Below, piece by piece: positions 32,769 through 43,311 of a stretch of 64,000 bases of DNA. The DNA is from Plantago major. Its lineage: Eukaryota > Streptophyta > Magnoliopsida > Lamiales > Plantaginaceae. The position numbers and the translations under genes are program-made. Below the pieces are notes generated by a model, which searched no databases, was not told the DNA's origin, and worked only from the letters and a program-made list of their open reading frames with translations. The stretch spans positions 69,810,217 through 69,874,216 of the forward strand of contig CM048841.1 of NCBI GenBank assembly GCA_026545765.1. Reading direction: 5' to 3'. Every line of letters starts with the position of its first letter. The stretch's first letter is position 1.

Positions 32769-33700
32769 TTAGCAGACCGAACAACTCGATATTGTTACCA
32801 ACCATAGTGCCTTATTGAGCATTTATACCTTCCTTGCTCTCTTCACCAATTTTAGCAAACTTTGGTTCGGAAACTTGCTTAAACACCAGTCTGATAGAAA
32901 AATTTATGTAAGCCGGAATTTTGATGGGAAAAAAAAATACAAGTTGTGCTGTATTATTTCCAATATAATTAAATAGCCTTATGACATTTCCTTATTCCCA
33001 AAAGTCCGCAGGGTTATAAAATGGATTGATTTTCCAAATTTGGAGATTGTAAATTAGTGCAGCATTATAATAATTTCATCATTATATGTAACATCATACA
33101 ACTGGTTATGTTCTCCTCTCCTGCTTGTTCTCATAGGTCATGCTCTTTCTGTTACCCTTGATTTGTTATCCATATATTTTTTCCATCCATTTTTGTGGAA
33201 TATCTATAAATCTACCTCACAGTTTTGTCATATGCTTTCAAAAGCTGTCATCAGCAGACAAAATATCCATTTCAGTGTCCACGATTCACACTGACGACCA
33301 TATGAGACAGACTATTTTACAACCACTTGCCAATTGCTTTTTACTCCATTTGCCAGGTAGTACTTGTCAAAGGAGATGTTATGGCTTGACCCCAGGTATC
33401 CAAATATTATGACTGGACGTCCTCAGGTATGAGAAATCACAACTCCTCTTGCATTTCTGCCTGTCTTAGCATTTTCATCCTATTGCGATAAGTGAAAAAC
33501 AATGACTTGCGTATCTATTTTAGCACTCATGATAATAATCTTTGGGAAATTGTATTTAGCATTTCTGCCTGTCTTAGTTTTTTCATTCTTAGTACTAATA
33601 TTGTTTGACAGCCATAAAATTTCCCAAGGGTGTATTTGTGAATTGTTTATAGCCCAGTGGGGCTGTCATAATTTTGTAAAAGCTCAGGGCTCTAGTCTTA
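32769..33700. other. PLP3 3' UTR and intergenic spacer
   Basis: The PLP3 3' UTR probably ends in the first 200 bp (AATAAT-rich sequence near 32955-33075). The remainder has no ORF or repeat that I can support and includes the promoter region of the bZIP gene. Confidence 0.5.
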
Positions 33701-33712
33701 AATAGCCACCAT

Positions 33713-33721
33713 TATAAATTC
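33713..33721 (+). promoter_or_regulatory. Candidate TATA box of the bZIP gene
   Basis: TTATAAATTCC occurs about 405 bp before the bZIP start codon and about 155 bp before the first uORF. This leaves room for the long leader typical of S1-group bZIP genes. Confidence 0.45.
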
Positions 33722-33865
33722 CAGCTCCAACATAAAGTCACTCATTTCCATTCCTCTGTTTCATTGAAGAGAAATTTAGCTCTACATCTCTTATCCTAAA
33801 ATTCTTAAACCATACTCATCTTTCTTGCTTAGTTTCATCGAAATTCACCTTGAAATCTTAATAGC

Positions 33866-33892
33866 ATGAGCCATGCTGCATGTTCTAAGTGA
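33866..33892 (+). CDS. Short uORF overlapping the conserved uORF
   Basis: ATG 33866 opens an 8-codon frame (MSHAACSK) ending at TGA 33890-33892. It overlaps the start of the conserved uORF (33873) in a different frame. Overlapping uORFs are known in the leaders of S1-group bZIP genes. It could influence which uAUG ribosomes use. Confidence 0.5.
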   Translation: MSHAACSK

Positions 33893-34034
33893 AGAAAACC
33901 TCCTTGCTAGATTCATCCTAAACTCTACCCCCCTGCGTATTAACCATGTTCAATCCTTTTCTGTTGTGTTCCTCTATTGGTGCTATGTTTTCTCACGAAC
34001 ACAGGAAAAATCTTCAATCCATATCCCTTTGTAG
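33873..34034 (+). CDS. Conserved-peptide uORF (sucrose-control type) with lost canonical stop
   Basis: This 53-codon uORF in the bZIP leader contains HVQSFSVVFLYWCYVFS, the hallmark C-terminal peptide of the S1-group bZIP uORF, and an upstream FILNST part that fits too. In the known family the peptide ends right after YVFS and sucrose stalls the ribosome there, repressing the main ORF. Here the codon after Ser (33996-33998) is CGA, a one-base change from TGA, so translation continues 12 more residues to TAG 34032-34034. The usual FYVFS has Cys (CYVFS). The uORF ends 86 nt before the main ATG. Repression by sucrose may therefore be weakened (inference). Confidence 0.88.
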   Translation: MLHVLSEENLLARFILNSTPLRINHVQSFSVVFLYWCYVFSRTQEKSSIHIPL

Positions 34035-34120
34035 ATAATTTATATTTTTCTTCTTGCTAAGTTGTGCTGTTGCAGAACGCCAAAATCTTGCAGATTTCTC
34101 AACTACTGTAAGCTTCTTGC

Positions 34121-34513
34121 ATGGCTCCTCCTGGTGTAACTTCTTCTGACGTGCATAAGGTGGATCAGAAGAAGTGCAAGCGAATGATTTCTAACCGGGA
34201 ATCAGCAAGGAGAGCCCGGATGAAGAAGCAGAAGCAGTTAGACGATCTGTTTGCTGAGACAAGTCGACTCAAGGCTGAAAACAATAAAGTTCTGGATACT
34301 GTGAACGTTGTTACAGAGCTCTGCTCGAATATGGAGTCCGAGAACTCGATTCTAGTGGCTCAGATTTCTGAGTTGAATCACAGGCTACAGGCCCTGACTG
34401 ATATTGTTAGCTACATCAGTTTAAATAAACTGAGTACTACTGCAGGCTTTTATGGTCAGGATTATGAACAAATGATAAATGGAGATGATTTCTTGGAGCT
34501 TGGTTCATGTTAA
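34121..34513 (+). CDS. S1-group bZIP transcription factor (short, divergent)
   Basis: This is a single-exon gene of 130 aa. The basic region, residues about 17-40, has KRMISNRESARRARMKKQK with the invariant N-x7-R. Heptad leucines or replacements follow (LDDLFAETSRL, ENNKVLDTVNVVTELCSN, ENSILVAQISELNHRLQAL). The C terminus is short (NGDDFLELGSC). S1-group proteins bind ACGT-containing elements, usually as heterodimers with group C bZIPs, and control sugar and amino-acid metabolism. The uORF in its leader supports this group. The N terminus is shorter than usual for the group, and the KKCKR start of the basic region and LVAQ in the zipper are departures. Intact, probably expressed. Confidence 0.92.
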   Translation: MAPPGVTSSDVHKVDQKKCKRMISNRESARRARMKKQKQLDDLFAETSRLKAENNKVLDTVNVVTELCSNMESENSILVAQISELNHRLQALTDIVSYISLNKLSTTAGFYGQDYEQMINGDDFLELGSC

Positions 34514-34769
34514 TGATCATCCATCTTCCTCTCCTGATCCCTGTAATCAGTTGTTGGAACACTAAATGGATTTCTCTTTAGCCTCTGAAATCATTGGTCG
34601 ATTTATCACTGTATATCTTTATAGAGTAAATTGCTCCCTCTACCATTTGGTTTGTCAATCATTCAATTGTCATCGTGTGTAATAATTTGTGTGTATACAT
34701 ACATCTCAACTTAAAAGAAAATGTGCCAAAGAAAGGATTGATTTTTCTTTTTGTAATATCTTTTTTCCT

Positions 34770-35385
34770 AGTAAGCATTAAAATATCGGTTTTTGGAAGC
34801 TGGTGGGATAAATGGGTATATATGTGACAACCATTTTTCCTATGATATGATGTCTTTTGGGTGATTTCAAAAGTAAATCCGTGGGATTCCTGTCCAAAGT
34901 GGACAATATCATACCAACAAGACGTGTATCAGGTTAGTCATGAGTAACCCATGTCTATTAGTGGTTGAGTCGTTACAATTGGTATAAGAGAAGACTATCC
35001 AGAACCGCATGAATTAAGTGTCAATCGTGGAAAAGTGCTACACCATATAGATGTTGGGAGTCACTTCTTCAGCCCGTAGAGACCACCTCTAGAATTATGC
35101 ACGTACGGGTGGTTGGTCTTGGGATAGCCCGTAACCCTTAGAGCTCGACGAGGCCGTCAAAGATATAAGGGGTAGATTGTAACATCCCACGTTGGTTAAA
35201 AGTCAGTGGGATAAATGGTACTCCGTAGTAGGCATTTTGGATTATTCCAAACGTAAATCAGTCTGGTATGGTTAAAAGCAGACGATATCATCTGAATGGG
35301 GCGTGTGTGGTCAGGTCATGACTAACTTTAATCACTATGGTAGATGCTCATTTAGTGGTCGGTCATTCTGATATAATTTAGTTAT
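34770..35385 (+). mobile_element. TRIM-type mini LTR retroelement
   Basis: Two decayed direct repeats (about 34770-34975 and 35178-35385) share GTGGGATAAATGG, AAACGTAAATC or AAAGTAAATCC, and GACGATATCAT or GACAATATCAT. The first ends next to a primer-binding-site-like TTGGTATAAGAG (about 34979). The interior (about 200 bp) has GGAAAAGTGCTACACC, GAGACCACCTCTAGAATTATGCACG and CTCGACGAGGCCGTC, and ends in a purine tract ATAAGGGGTAGAT before TGTAACATCCCACGTTGG. No coding capacity. This layout fits terminal-repeat retrotransposons in miniature. Confidence 0.7.
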
Positions 35386-36312
35386 CCTGTCAGGTAGCTA
35401 CTGTAAATATAAATAGATGGGTTGTACAAGTCATAAATAAAACTGTATTTCTCGAGAAATAGTGAGTTAACGAATTAAGATACTTGACTACTTGTTAGTT
35501 GAGAAAATATTCTAAAAATTAGGTGACAATTTGGTTGTGGGAGGTAACTATTTCTTAGTGATTTTGCATGATAATTCGTTCCGTGAGTTATCGTTATCAT
35601 TATCACGCTCAACAAGAACCCATCACATAGCGTCAAATTCAATAGATATATAGATCACAAATTGCAGCACTCTGTCATAATTTACTATACTATTAAATAG
35701 CCTTCAAGAAATATTGGAAGTTGATAGGCTACACTCTACTGTATTTATTTCAAGAATATCAATTTTTCAAAAGTAGTATAATAATTTACAAAGATTTACT
35801 AAATTTATAATTCAATTTAAATTTCATTCGTTGATTTTACTTATTCAATTTGAATCTGGTGGGTACATGTGTCATTGTTTAAGTAGAAGGTGCAGAATTC
35901 GAATTTCATTGGCGTAAGTTTTTCCCTTTTAATTATTATTTTTAAATGTTTTCAAAAATCACAGATTCATTCGTTTTTATAAAAAACCCTTAACACACAC
36001 TAATAGTGTGTTACGTAAATGCTTAGTAACTTATATATCATTCATATTAATCCTACATAATCAATCCATAACAACTAGCATAAACTATATATATTACAAA
36101 TCTGCTCAGAACAAGATTAAATAAATTGAAGTAGGAGTATAATACTTGCTCAATTAATTATTGTCTGTTTGTTAATTCTAAGTTTGTGGTGATGTAATTG
36201 TATTGTTGTTATCTATCTCTAAGAGATAGAACTTCCTCAACTTGGTGGACGATGAGTTATCACATCAACATCTTCAATTATTTGCAAAAGAACAATTAAG
36301 TTTTGAATTACA
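35386..36312. other. Intergenic, AT-rich, no gene seen
   Basis: About 930 bp of AT-rich sequence with no open frame or clear repeat boundary. Confidence 0.5.
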
Positions 36313-36720
36313 AAGTGTGTTTGCAAATGATTTTACTTGTACTTTTTTGTCTGCTCTACTAAAAGTTGATTAAAGTTGATTTTAAGCAAAAGTCAGTAGT
36401 GTTTGATATATCATATAAAAAGCAGCTTAAAATTGTAAAAGCAGAAGTTTTAGTGTTTGCAAAAATTAATTTAATTAGTTGTTTTTAATTGGAAAAAAAA
36501 AAGCACTACTTGCTTAAAGCAGGTAAAGCTTATTATTGGTTGATTCTGCTTCTACCTACTTTTTTCAGGAAAAGTTCTTATGAACTACTTTTTAGGAAAA
36601 GTTGCGTGAAGTTGTAATATAAAACACTAAAAAACTGATTTTACTACTTTAAAATCACAAAAGTATTTTTTTTTAAGCATTTGTAAATACAAGCAAAACC
36701 AACCCGGAAAGCAAACACTT
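36313..36720. mobile_element. MITE-like inverted-repeat element
   Basis: The left part AAGTGTGTTTGCAAATG...TTTTACTTGTAC and the right part GTAAATACAAGCAAAACC...AAGCAAACACTT are imperfect inverted repeats. About 408 bp, no ORF. The terminal GTGTTTG-type sequence is common in plant hAT and Harbinger MITEs. The target duplication is not clear, so the superfamily is not assigned. Confidence 0.6.
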
Positions 36721-36829
36721 CTTACATCATTTTGCAATTATGCAATTCTTATTGATCACGGCTTTGCTTCGCTCTTGTCCTTGTGTAGTACATAGCAGCC
36801 ACCATCACACAGAATATATTTTCACACAA

Positions 36830-37614
36830 GGCAATTTTACACCTAGGCACCTTTTTAGATGCCATGTGAATGATTAGGTCACTGTGATTGAAATTCTGAT
36901 GAAGTCGTGAAGATAAAGTTTGACTTTTGGCAAAAAGTCTAGTTTACCTCTCTATTTAAGCATTTGTTTTAAAATACAAGTTTCATCTTAATACACATTT
37001 GTCTCAAATATTTTACGTTTTACAATATAAACATAATACTTCAATATAATTCCTAAAACTTCAAATTAAACCCCAAAGTTTTAACTTTTTATAGTTTTAT
37101 CCATCTTCTTCTTCATAAAAAAAAATCTTAGAAAAAAAAAATTGGAAGAGGGGAACTTCCATGGAAGCTCCATTGAAGCTTCCATGGAAGCTCTAGATCT
37201 CCAGGAAGCCCCGATCTCCAGGAAGCCCCAGATCTGGATCTTGGAAGCTCCGAATTTGAGCTTCCAAGTTCCGGTTTTGGAGCTTCTTTGAAGTTTCATT
37301 TTTCATTTTTTTTAATGATTTGAAGAAGAACATAGATGAAAATATGAAAATCTAAAACATTAAGGCTTTTTTATTATAACTTGAAAGTTTTAGGGGGTTA
37401 ATTGTAATAAAATGAAATATGAAATTTCAAAGAAAAGGGAAAAGAAAATGCATTTTCACTCTCTCATGTGACATCATCATCAAGTTTGACTTTTGTCCTT
37501 CGGTATAAATAATGTTTTAATTCAGTTCTAAGTTTGTCCTTCTCCGTAATATTTGAAACGTTGGGGACCTAATCGTTTATAGGGCATCTAAAAAGGTGGC
37601 TAGATGTAAATCCA
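36830..37614. mobile_element. Small Mutator-like element
   Basis: The inverted termini include TTTACACCTAGGCACCTTTTTAGATGCC on the left and GGCATCTAAAAAGGTGGCTAGATGTAAA on the right. The 9-bp duplication TTCACACAA flanks it (36821-36829 and 37615-37623). The interior at 37140-37285 is a cluster of GGAAGCTCC/GGAGCTTCC motifs also found inside the MULE at 55108. No transposase. Confidence 0.85.
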
Positions 37615-37971
37615 TTCACACAATTATCTTTTCATGTCATGGTCAAAAGGAAGCAAATATGGGAATTATGTCTGTAATACTAGTGAATAATTGATTAGTT
37701 GGGTAGCTATTCATCGTATTTCATGTGTAAAGTGGTGGTTAATTGGGTGTGCGGAGCGTTACACTCCACATGACCTCCAATTTTTAGAGCATCTATTTCT
37801 TAGTCGATTATTCCAATTTTGTTTACAATATTAATTTTATATTATATACTAAAAATAGCGACCCACGCTATACGTGTGAATCGGATCTACACTATAACTA
37901 GTACTAACCCGTGGCAATGCCACGATATAGTTTACTTTTAATAATAAATTGAAATGTGAGGACCTGTAGAC
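37615..37971. other. Intergenic before the second repeat block
   Basis: No gene. Near 37905-37925 ACTAACCCGTGGCAATGCCACG is a short palindrome-bearing sequence of a type often seen in plant non-coding transposons. Confidence 0.4.
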
Positions 37972-39122
37972 AACGTTGGTCGTGGTGTCGGTCGGTAGTC
38001 ATTCTTCATCCAATATTATATCATTGAGTGTTTATTTATGTTAACTATAGAAAATGTAAAAATAGGGTCCTACCACACCCGACTTGTTAATTAGTAACAG
38101 GTACATGTTTTTTTATAAAAAAATCTATCCCTCAAACGGAATCAAAATCAAATACAAAAGTATACAACACAATCAATAGGGTTGTTCCCAACAATCTCGC
38201 GGTGATATATGATCACCCCACCACACACACACCAAATATTATACAAACGTAATTTCACATGTCACGGTTGTTTTTCCAACCCACCGGTTCCCAGCAACCC
38301 CACGGTGGTATGCGTCACTCCACCAAAGACACAAAAATTATTATTCTACGAACATAATTTCACATGGTACGGTTGTCCCCCCGGGGCCCGTTATGAATGA
38401 AGAAAAGAAAAGATAGAAGAGAGTTTTCCCGCCTAGAGAGTATACCCCCCCCCTCCCGGCCCGTCATGTAGATCAAGAAAGTACAAAGAAGATCGAAGAT
38501 ATTTTCCCCGCCTAGAGAGTATCAACTGATCCCCGCCCTCCCCCGGCTCGTTATGGAGATCAGGAAAGTAGAGGGAAAATCTAATAGAGTTTCCCCACCT
38601 AGAGAGTATTAGATCCCCCAGGCTCGTTATGGAGATCAGGAAAGTAGAGAGAAGATCTAAAAGAGTTTCCCCACCTAGAGAGTATCAGATCCCCAGACCC
38701 GTTATGTATCAAGAAATTAGAGAGAAGACCGAAGAGAGTTTTCCCGCCTAGAGAGTATATGCAGACACCCCCCTTTCGCCAGAAAAAATGTAGTGTTTAC
38801 TAACTTAATCATAAAATGTTGTGGTCGGGTCTTGTAACAAAGGTATGGAACGGGTTCGAGTATATACCAGACCGGACCTGAACATCATTATTGCGAATGG
38901 GGTTGGAATTCGAAATGGATAGAACCAGTCCTTCCAGCCAGAGATCGTAGAGAAGAGAAACCTTACACCTCATCCTACTGATCGAATCATATACATAAAG
39001 AAAAGGAAATTGAAAGTCTTCACACGTAAAAAGTTGGTGATAGACATGTAAAGATCAACACACCACCAATTAGCTCGCGTGTGTCTCTTCTATCTTCTAG
39101 AACTGAAAATAGCACGTCTAGG
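37972..39122. repeat. Dispersed repeat block, copy B, first part
   Basis: Homologous to 3931-4812 along its whole length, with a five-copy minisatellite (38387-38765) in place of two copies. Its AT-rich continuation is found at 41766-41808, 41990-42717, 47816-47840 and 51648-51690, separated by later insertions. Confidence 0.75.
38387..38765. repeat. Minisatellite, about 75-bp unit, five copies
   Basis: Units follow the pattern CTCGTTATGGAGATCAGGAAAGTAGAGAGAAGATC...TTTCCCCACCTAGAGAGTAT...GATCCCC. Unit starts are near 38387, 38458, 38543, 38620 and 38697. Confidence 0.8.
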
Positions 39123-39889
39123 ACACGATGCAAAGAACATTCTTAGAATATTAGTTGAAGGAACTATGTCAGGCATAGATCCAAAGGTCCTCCAATCTAG
39201 ATTCATGCCCATTAAGAAAATTAGTATATGAGTGGCGATTTTGATGGAATTATGGGATTTAGAAAATTTGATTGATCACATTTATAAATAGTTGCAAATG
39301 TTGAATATCATTGGCAGAATTATGTAACCAAAATTAGATTAAAATTGTAAAGATAACAGAACCAAATACGCATGCATTAACTTGGCATCAAAAATAAATT
39401 TACCCTGATTATAATTGTTTTGTAATTTTTTAATCTAAAAAAATGAAATAATTTCTCACATTGATTTGAGGCCAAAGTACCATAACTATTGATAATAAAA
39501 ACTGGTTTTTATAATATATGGATAGATCTCATCTTCACATGCTTAAAAATTGAAAATTAATTTATTACTTTATTCTTTACCTTCTCACATCTTCTACTTT
39601 ATTCACTATATCCTACGACTATTCATTATTTTTCATACACAAGTATTTAGAGACAAGTCGAAACCTAAATTAAAAAAAAAACATAGAGAGTTGATACAAC
39701 TTAAAATGAATTTCTTTTTACTTTAATTTTGTATTAGAAAATGTCCAAATAATTAGAAAGCACTCCAAGTATCATTTATGCACATGCGGATCATGTGTGC
39801 TTCAAAGTAAATCATCAACTTTAGAATATAATAGAAAAATATACGAAAGTGCCAGAATAACCAAAATTGCGCAAATGGTATGGTCGTAT

Positions 39890-39890
<1 letters not shown>
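39123..39890. other. AT-rich intergenic, no gene seen
   Basis: Nothing beyond AT-rich unique-looking sequence. Confidence 0.5.

Positions 39891-39941
<51 letters not shown>
39891..39941. repeat. (TA)n microsatellite
   Basis: About 25 uninterrupted TA units. Confidence 0.9.
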
Positions 39942-39944
<3 letters not shown>

Positions 39945-40089
39945 GCTAATCAAAATAATCGTATATTTTAGTTTGTTCAGAATGTTTGATGCTAAACTAT
40001 TTCAAATGAGTATCTTTTTGAATGCTTGATGCTACGTTAATTATTTATAATGTATTTTAATGAGTCGTTTTTAATTTTTAAAATTTCAT

Positions 40090-40310
40090 TATTTCATTTT
40101 ATATTATTAATTTAATAAATTTATATTTTATTTTAATGAATAAAACAATTTATTTAATTAATAATAGTATTCAAAATTGGTGTCTATAGATTCGTCTTGT
40201 CACGACGAATTCAAATATATGTTAAAAATATTTTTTGGATTTTTGTAGATAAAGTTATATGAGATTAATATTTTATTTTAGTGAATGAAATGATTTATTT
40301 AATTATTATT

Positions 40311-40358
<48 letters not shown>

Positions 40359-40362
40359 CTAT
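40090..40362. repeat. AT-rich repeat unit and (AAT)n microsatellite
   Basis: 40090-40270 is one copy of the roughly 300-bp unit (GGTGTCTATAGATTCGTCTTGTCACGACGAATTC). 40304-40358 is a run of about 17-18 AAT units. Confidence 0.8.
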
Positions 40363-40562
40363 TAAAAATATTATTCATGGCCTTCCACATTTTCAGCAAC
40401 CATAAGATATAAAATTTTATCACCAAGCAATAACATTGCTCACATGATCTTATCAACAACACTAATGTGTTCCCCTATTCAGACTCTGTTTAACCGTAGA
40501 ATCAAAATTTCACGTAGGATGGATGGAATTTGAATGAATCTGGTGGGTTAGCTCATCAACTT

Positions 40563-40677
40563 TATATATTATATTATATTATATTATATTATATTATATT
40601 ATATTATATTATATTATATTATATTATATTATATTATATTATATTATATTATATTATATTATATTATATTATATTAT
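40563..40677. repeat. (ATATT)n pentanucleotide array 1
   Basis: About 23 head-to-tail ATATT units with almost no variation. Confidence 0.92.
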
Positions 40678-41589
40678 AGGGCAAATTACATATGGACCCC
40701 TGTTAGATTTCGTAATTACAGATAGGTACCCGTTAGTGGAACAATAACATTCAAATCCAATTAGATAAAAATCCCAATTACATATAAGTCCACGAATTTG
40801 ACTTTTGGCGATTTAAAAGCTGGAAAGTCCATTTTTGCCCCTGTTCAATTATCAGCTTTTAGAAATTGCCAAATAGCCTTAACTTATCGCTGTCACGTGC
40901 ATGGCACATGTGGAATTCTATGTAATTAAACCTGAACTTCTATATGCTCACATGTAATTGAATTATGACCGTTATTTTTTTAAAAAAAAACTGATCGTTT
41001 GAAAGTTAATTGGAGGCTATTTATACACCAAAACTTGTCATTTTATCATTTTATTTCAAAAAATTTCACTATAAGTATATACATGTTAATATATATTACG
41101 TTGGCCGAGTGTCGAGCACTATGTAGTACATTTTATACATAAGTATATGTATTTTGTTAAACAAATGTACCTATTAGCATTTGAAAATCCTATTAGTATA
41201 GTATGTACTTAATTAAATAACAATAATAAAATAAATATTGTTTTATTGATTGGAGCTTCCATGAATAGGAGACTCGGTGGAAGCTCGATCTGTTTTTTTT
41301 TATTGAGCTTAGCCATGGAAGCGGATCTGAAACTCAATTTAAAAAAAAAACGGATCGAACTTCACCGAACTCGGCGATTTTGGTGGTGGTGGGGATTGGG
41401 GAAGAAGAGTTAAAATTTTAATAATTAAATTGGTTTGAAGAAGTTAATAGTTTAATAGTTTAAAATAACTAAGGCATGTTTGGTTTGTTTATAATCTTAA
41501 GTTGGTCAACCAAAAAACAACTTTTCGGACCTACTAATGGGAATTCAGATGGCGAGGCCACTAAGAGGATAGCTCTATGTGATTTTTCC
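40678..41589. other. Segment between two pentanucleotide arrays
   Basis: It starts GGGCAAATTACATATGGACCCC and includes GGAGCTTCCATGAATAGG and CTTAGCCATGGAAGCGG (41250-41325), related to the GGAAGCTCC clusters elsewhere. No ORF. It resembles a fragment of a Mutator-type element, but inverted ends were not found. Confidence 0.4.
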
Positions 41590-41764
41590 TATATTATATT
41601 ATATTATATTATATTATATTATATTATATAATATTATATTATAATATAATATAATATAATATAATATAATATAATATAATATAATATAATATATTATATT
41701 ATATTATATTATATTATATTATATTATATTATATTATATTATATTATATTATATTATATTATAT
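41590..41764. repeat. Pentanucleotide array 2 with an internal inversion
   Basis: The array runs (ATATT)n at about 41590-41627, switches to the complementary orientation (AATAT)n at about 41640-41690, then returns to (ATATT)n to 41764. The centre can pair with either flank. Confidence 0.88.
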
Positions 41765-41989
41765 AAGAACACCCAACTGATAATTTAAGTGCTAAAACAT
41801 TAGCTTCAGTTCCTCACGTTTAACCTGGCAAAACTTTATGCAACAAAATTCTCTCCCCTACCCAGAATCTGCTCAACCGTAGAATTAAAATGTATAATTG
41901 AAAATATAAATATCTATTATATATTAATTGAAAATATAATTATCTATTAATATAAACATAAATATTTTTTGAAGTTTTGTAGATAAATT

Positions 41990-42717
41990 TATATGAGACT
42001 TAATAAAAACTATATATATACATGACATACAAAAATAAGCAGTTGAAATATATCTTTGGTTGAAAATGCAACTAATTCCATAAAATTCCACATAGGATTG
42101 AATTAATTTAATAAATGATCTAGTTTTTAAATTTAATTATTTTATTTTATCTTATTTAATAAATTTATATTTTATTTTAATAAATAATATAATTTATTTA
42201 ATGAATAATAGTATTCAAGATTGGTGTCTATGGATTCATCTTGTCACGGAGAATTCAAATATATGTTCAATATATTTTTCGAACTTTTGTAGATAAAGTT
42301 ATATGAGATTTAATAAAAATTATATATGCAACCAAGATATCAAAAATAAACTGTGAAATATGTATATACCGGTTGAAAATGCAACTAATTCCATGTAGGA
42401 TTGAATTAATTTAATAAATATTCTATTTTTAAAATTTCAGTATTTCATTTTATCTTATTTAATAAATTTATATTTTATTTAAATAGATAAAATAATTTAT
42501 TTAATTAATAATAGTATTCAAGATTGGTGTCTATGGATTCGTCTTGTCACGACGAATTCAAATATATGTTCCATATATTTTTCAGATTTTTTTAGATAAA
42601 GTTATATGAGATTTAATAAAAAATATATATGCAGTCAACATACCAAAAATAACATTGAAATATATACTAACTAAATGTAACTAAATCCACAAAATTCCAC
42701 TGAATGAATTTGGTGAG
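41990..42717. repeat. Repeat block copy B, AT-rich units
   Basis: Two and a half degenerate units of about 310 bp, each with AAATGCAACTAATTCCA, AATAAATTTATATTTTATTT and GATTGGTGTCTATGGATTC...CTTGTCACG. The last is cut at 42717 by the LINE, and the interrupted copy continues at 47816. Confidence 0.8.
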
Positions 42718-42996
42718 TTTTTTTTTTTTTTTTTTTTGGAACGAAAGAACTTGTCTTATTGATACCAAAAAACAGAGTACGAACATTTAGGGGCTGACCA
42801 TAGTGTCCAAGCCCAAATCAACAGTATCGAGGATAAACTAGTGCAAAAACAGAAACTAACTATGCTATTCTAACAAGTGTTGAACTACTACTCGCTTCCG
42901 GCTCCTGCAACGGATTGAAACGATGTGGATCAGGGACTGGATGATTCCTTGTATATCAATAGGCCGCTGTTGAAAAATCTTGCCGTTTCGAGCCTC

Positions 42997-43293
42997 CTAG
43001 ATGTGATAGAATATCTCAGCCATGAGAATACGGAACACCGAGGCCTTGCCTCCTTTGCCTTTCGCAAAACGGCATATCCAGTTGATTGGCTGGGGCCGAG
43101 TCGTAAGGTGCGGATGGGGGATCCGCATCCATGTCAATCCTCCACACAAAATCACATACGTGCCAGGGCAAAGGAAGAATAAATGATCAACAGATTCATC
43201 TCCATCACAGAAACTGCATTTGCCATCCGTGGAGACACCAAAATAAGCTAGTCGGTCCTTTGTCGCCAAACGTTGATGCAACGCCAACCACAT
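42997..43293 (-). pseudogene. LINE zinc-binding domain (zf-RVT)
   Basis: This 98-aa frame starts MWLALHQRLATKDRLAYFGV and contains CSFCDGDESVDHLFFLC. It is the C-terminal zinc-binding part of ORF2, separated by a stop from the frame at 43312. Confidence 0.85.
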
Positions 43294-43311
43294 GATGAAA
43301 AGGGCTTTGGG

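Noticed and set aside
39753..39953. 66-aa ORF with a long Ile-Tyr run
   Set aside because: It is a translation of the (TA)n microsatellite.
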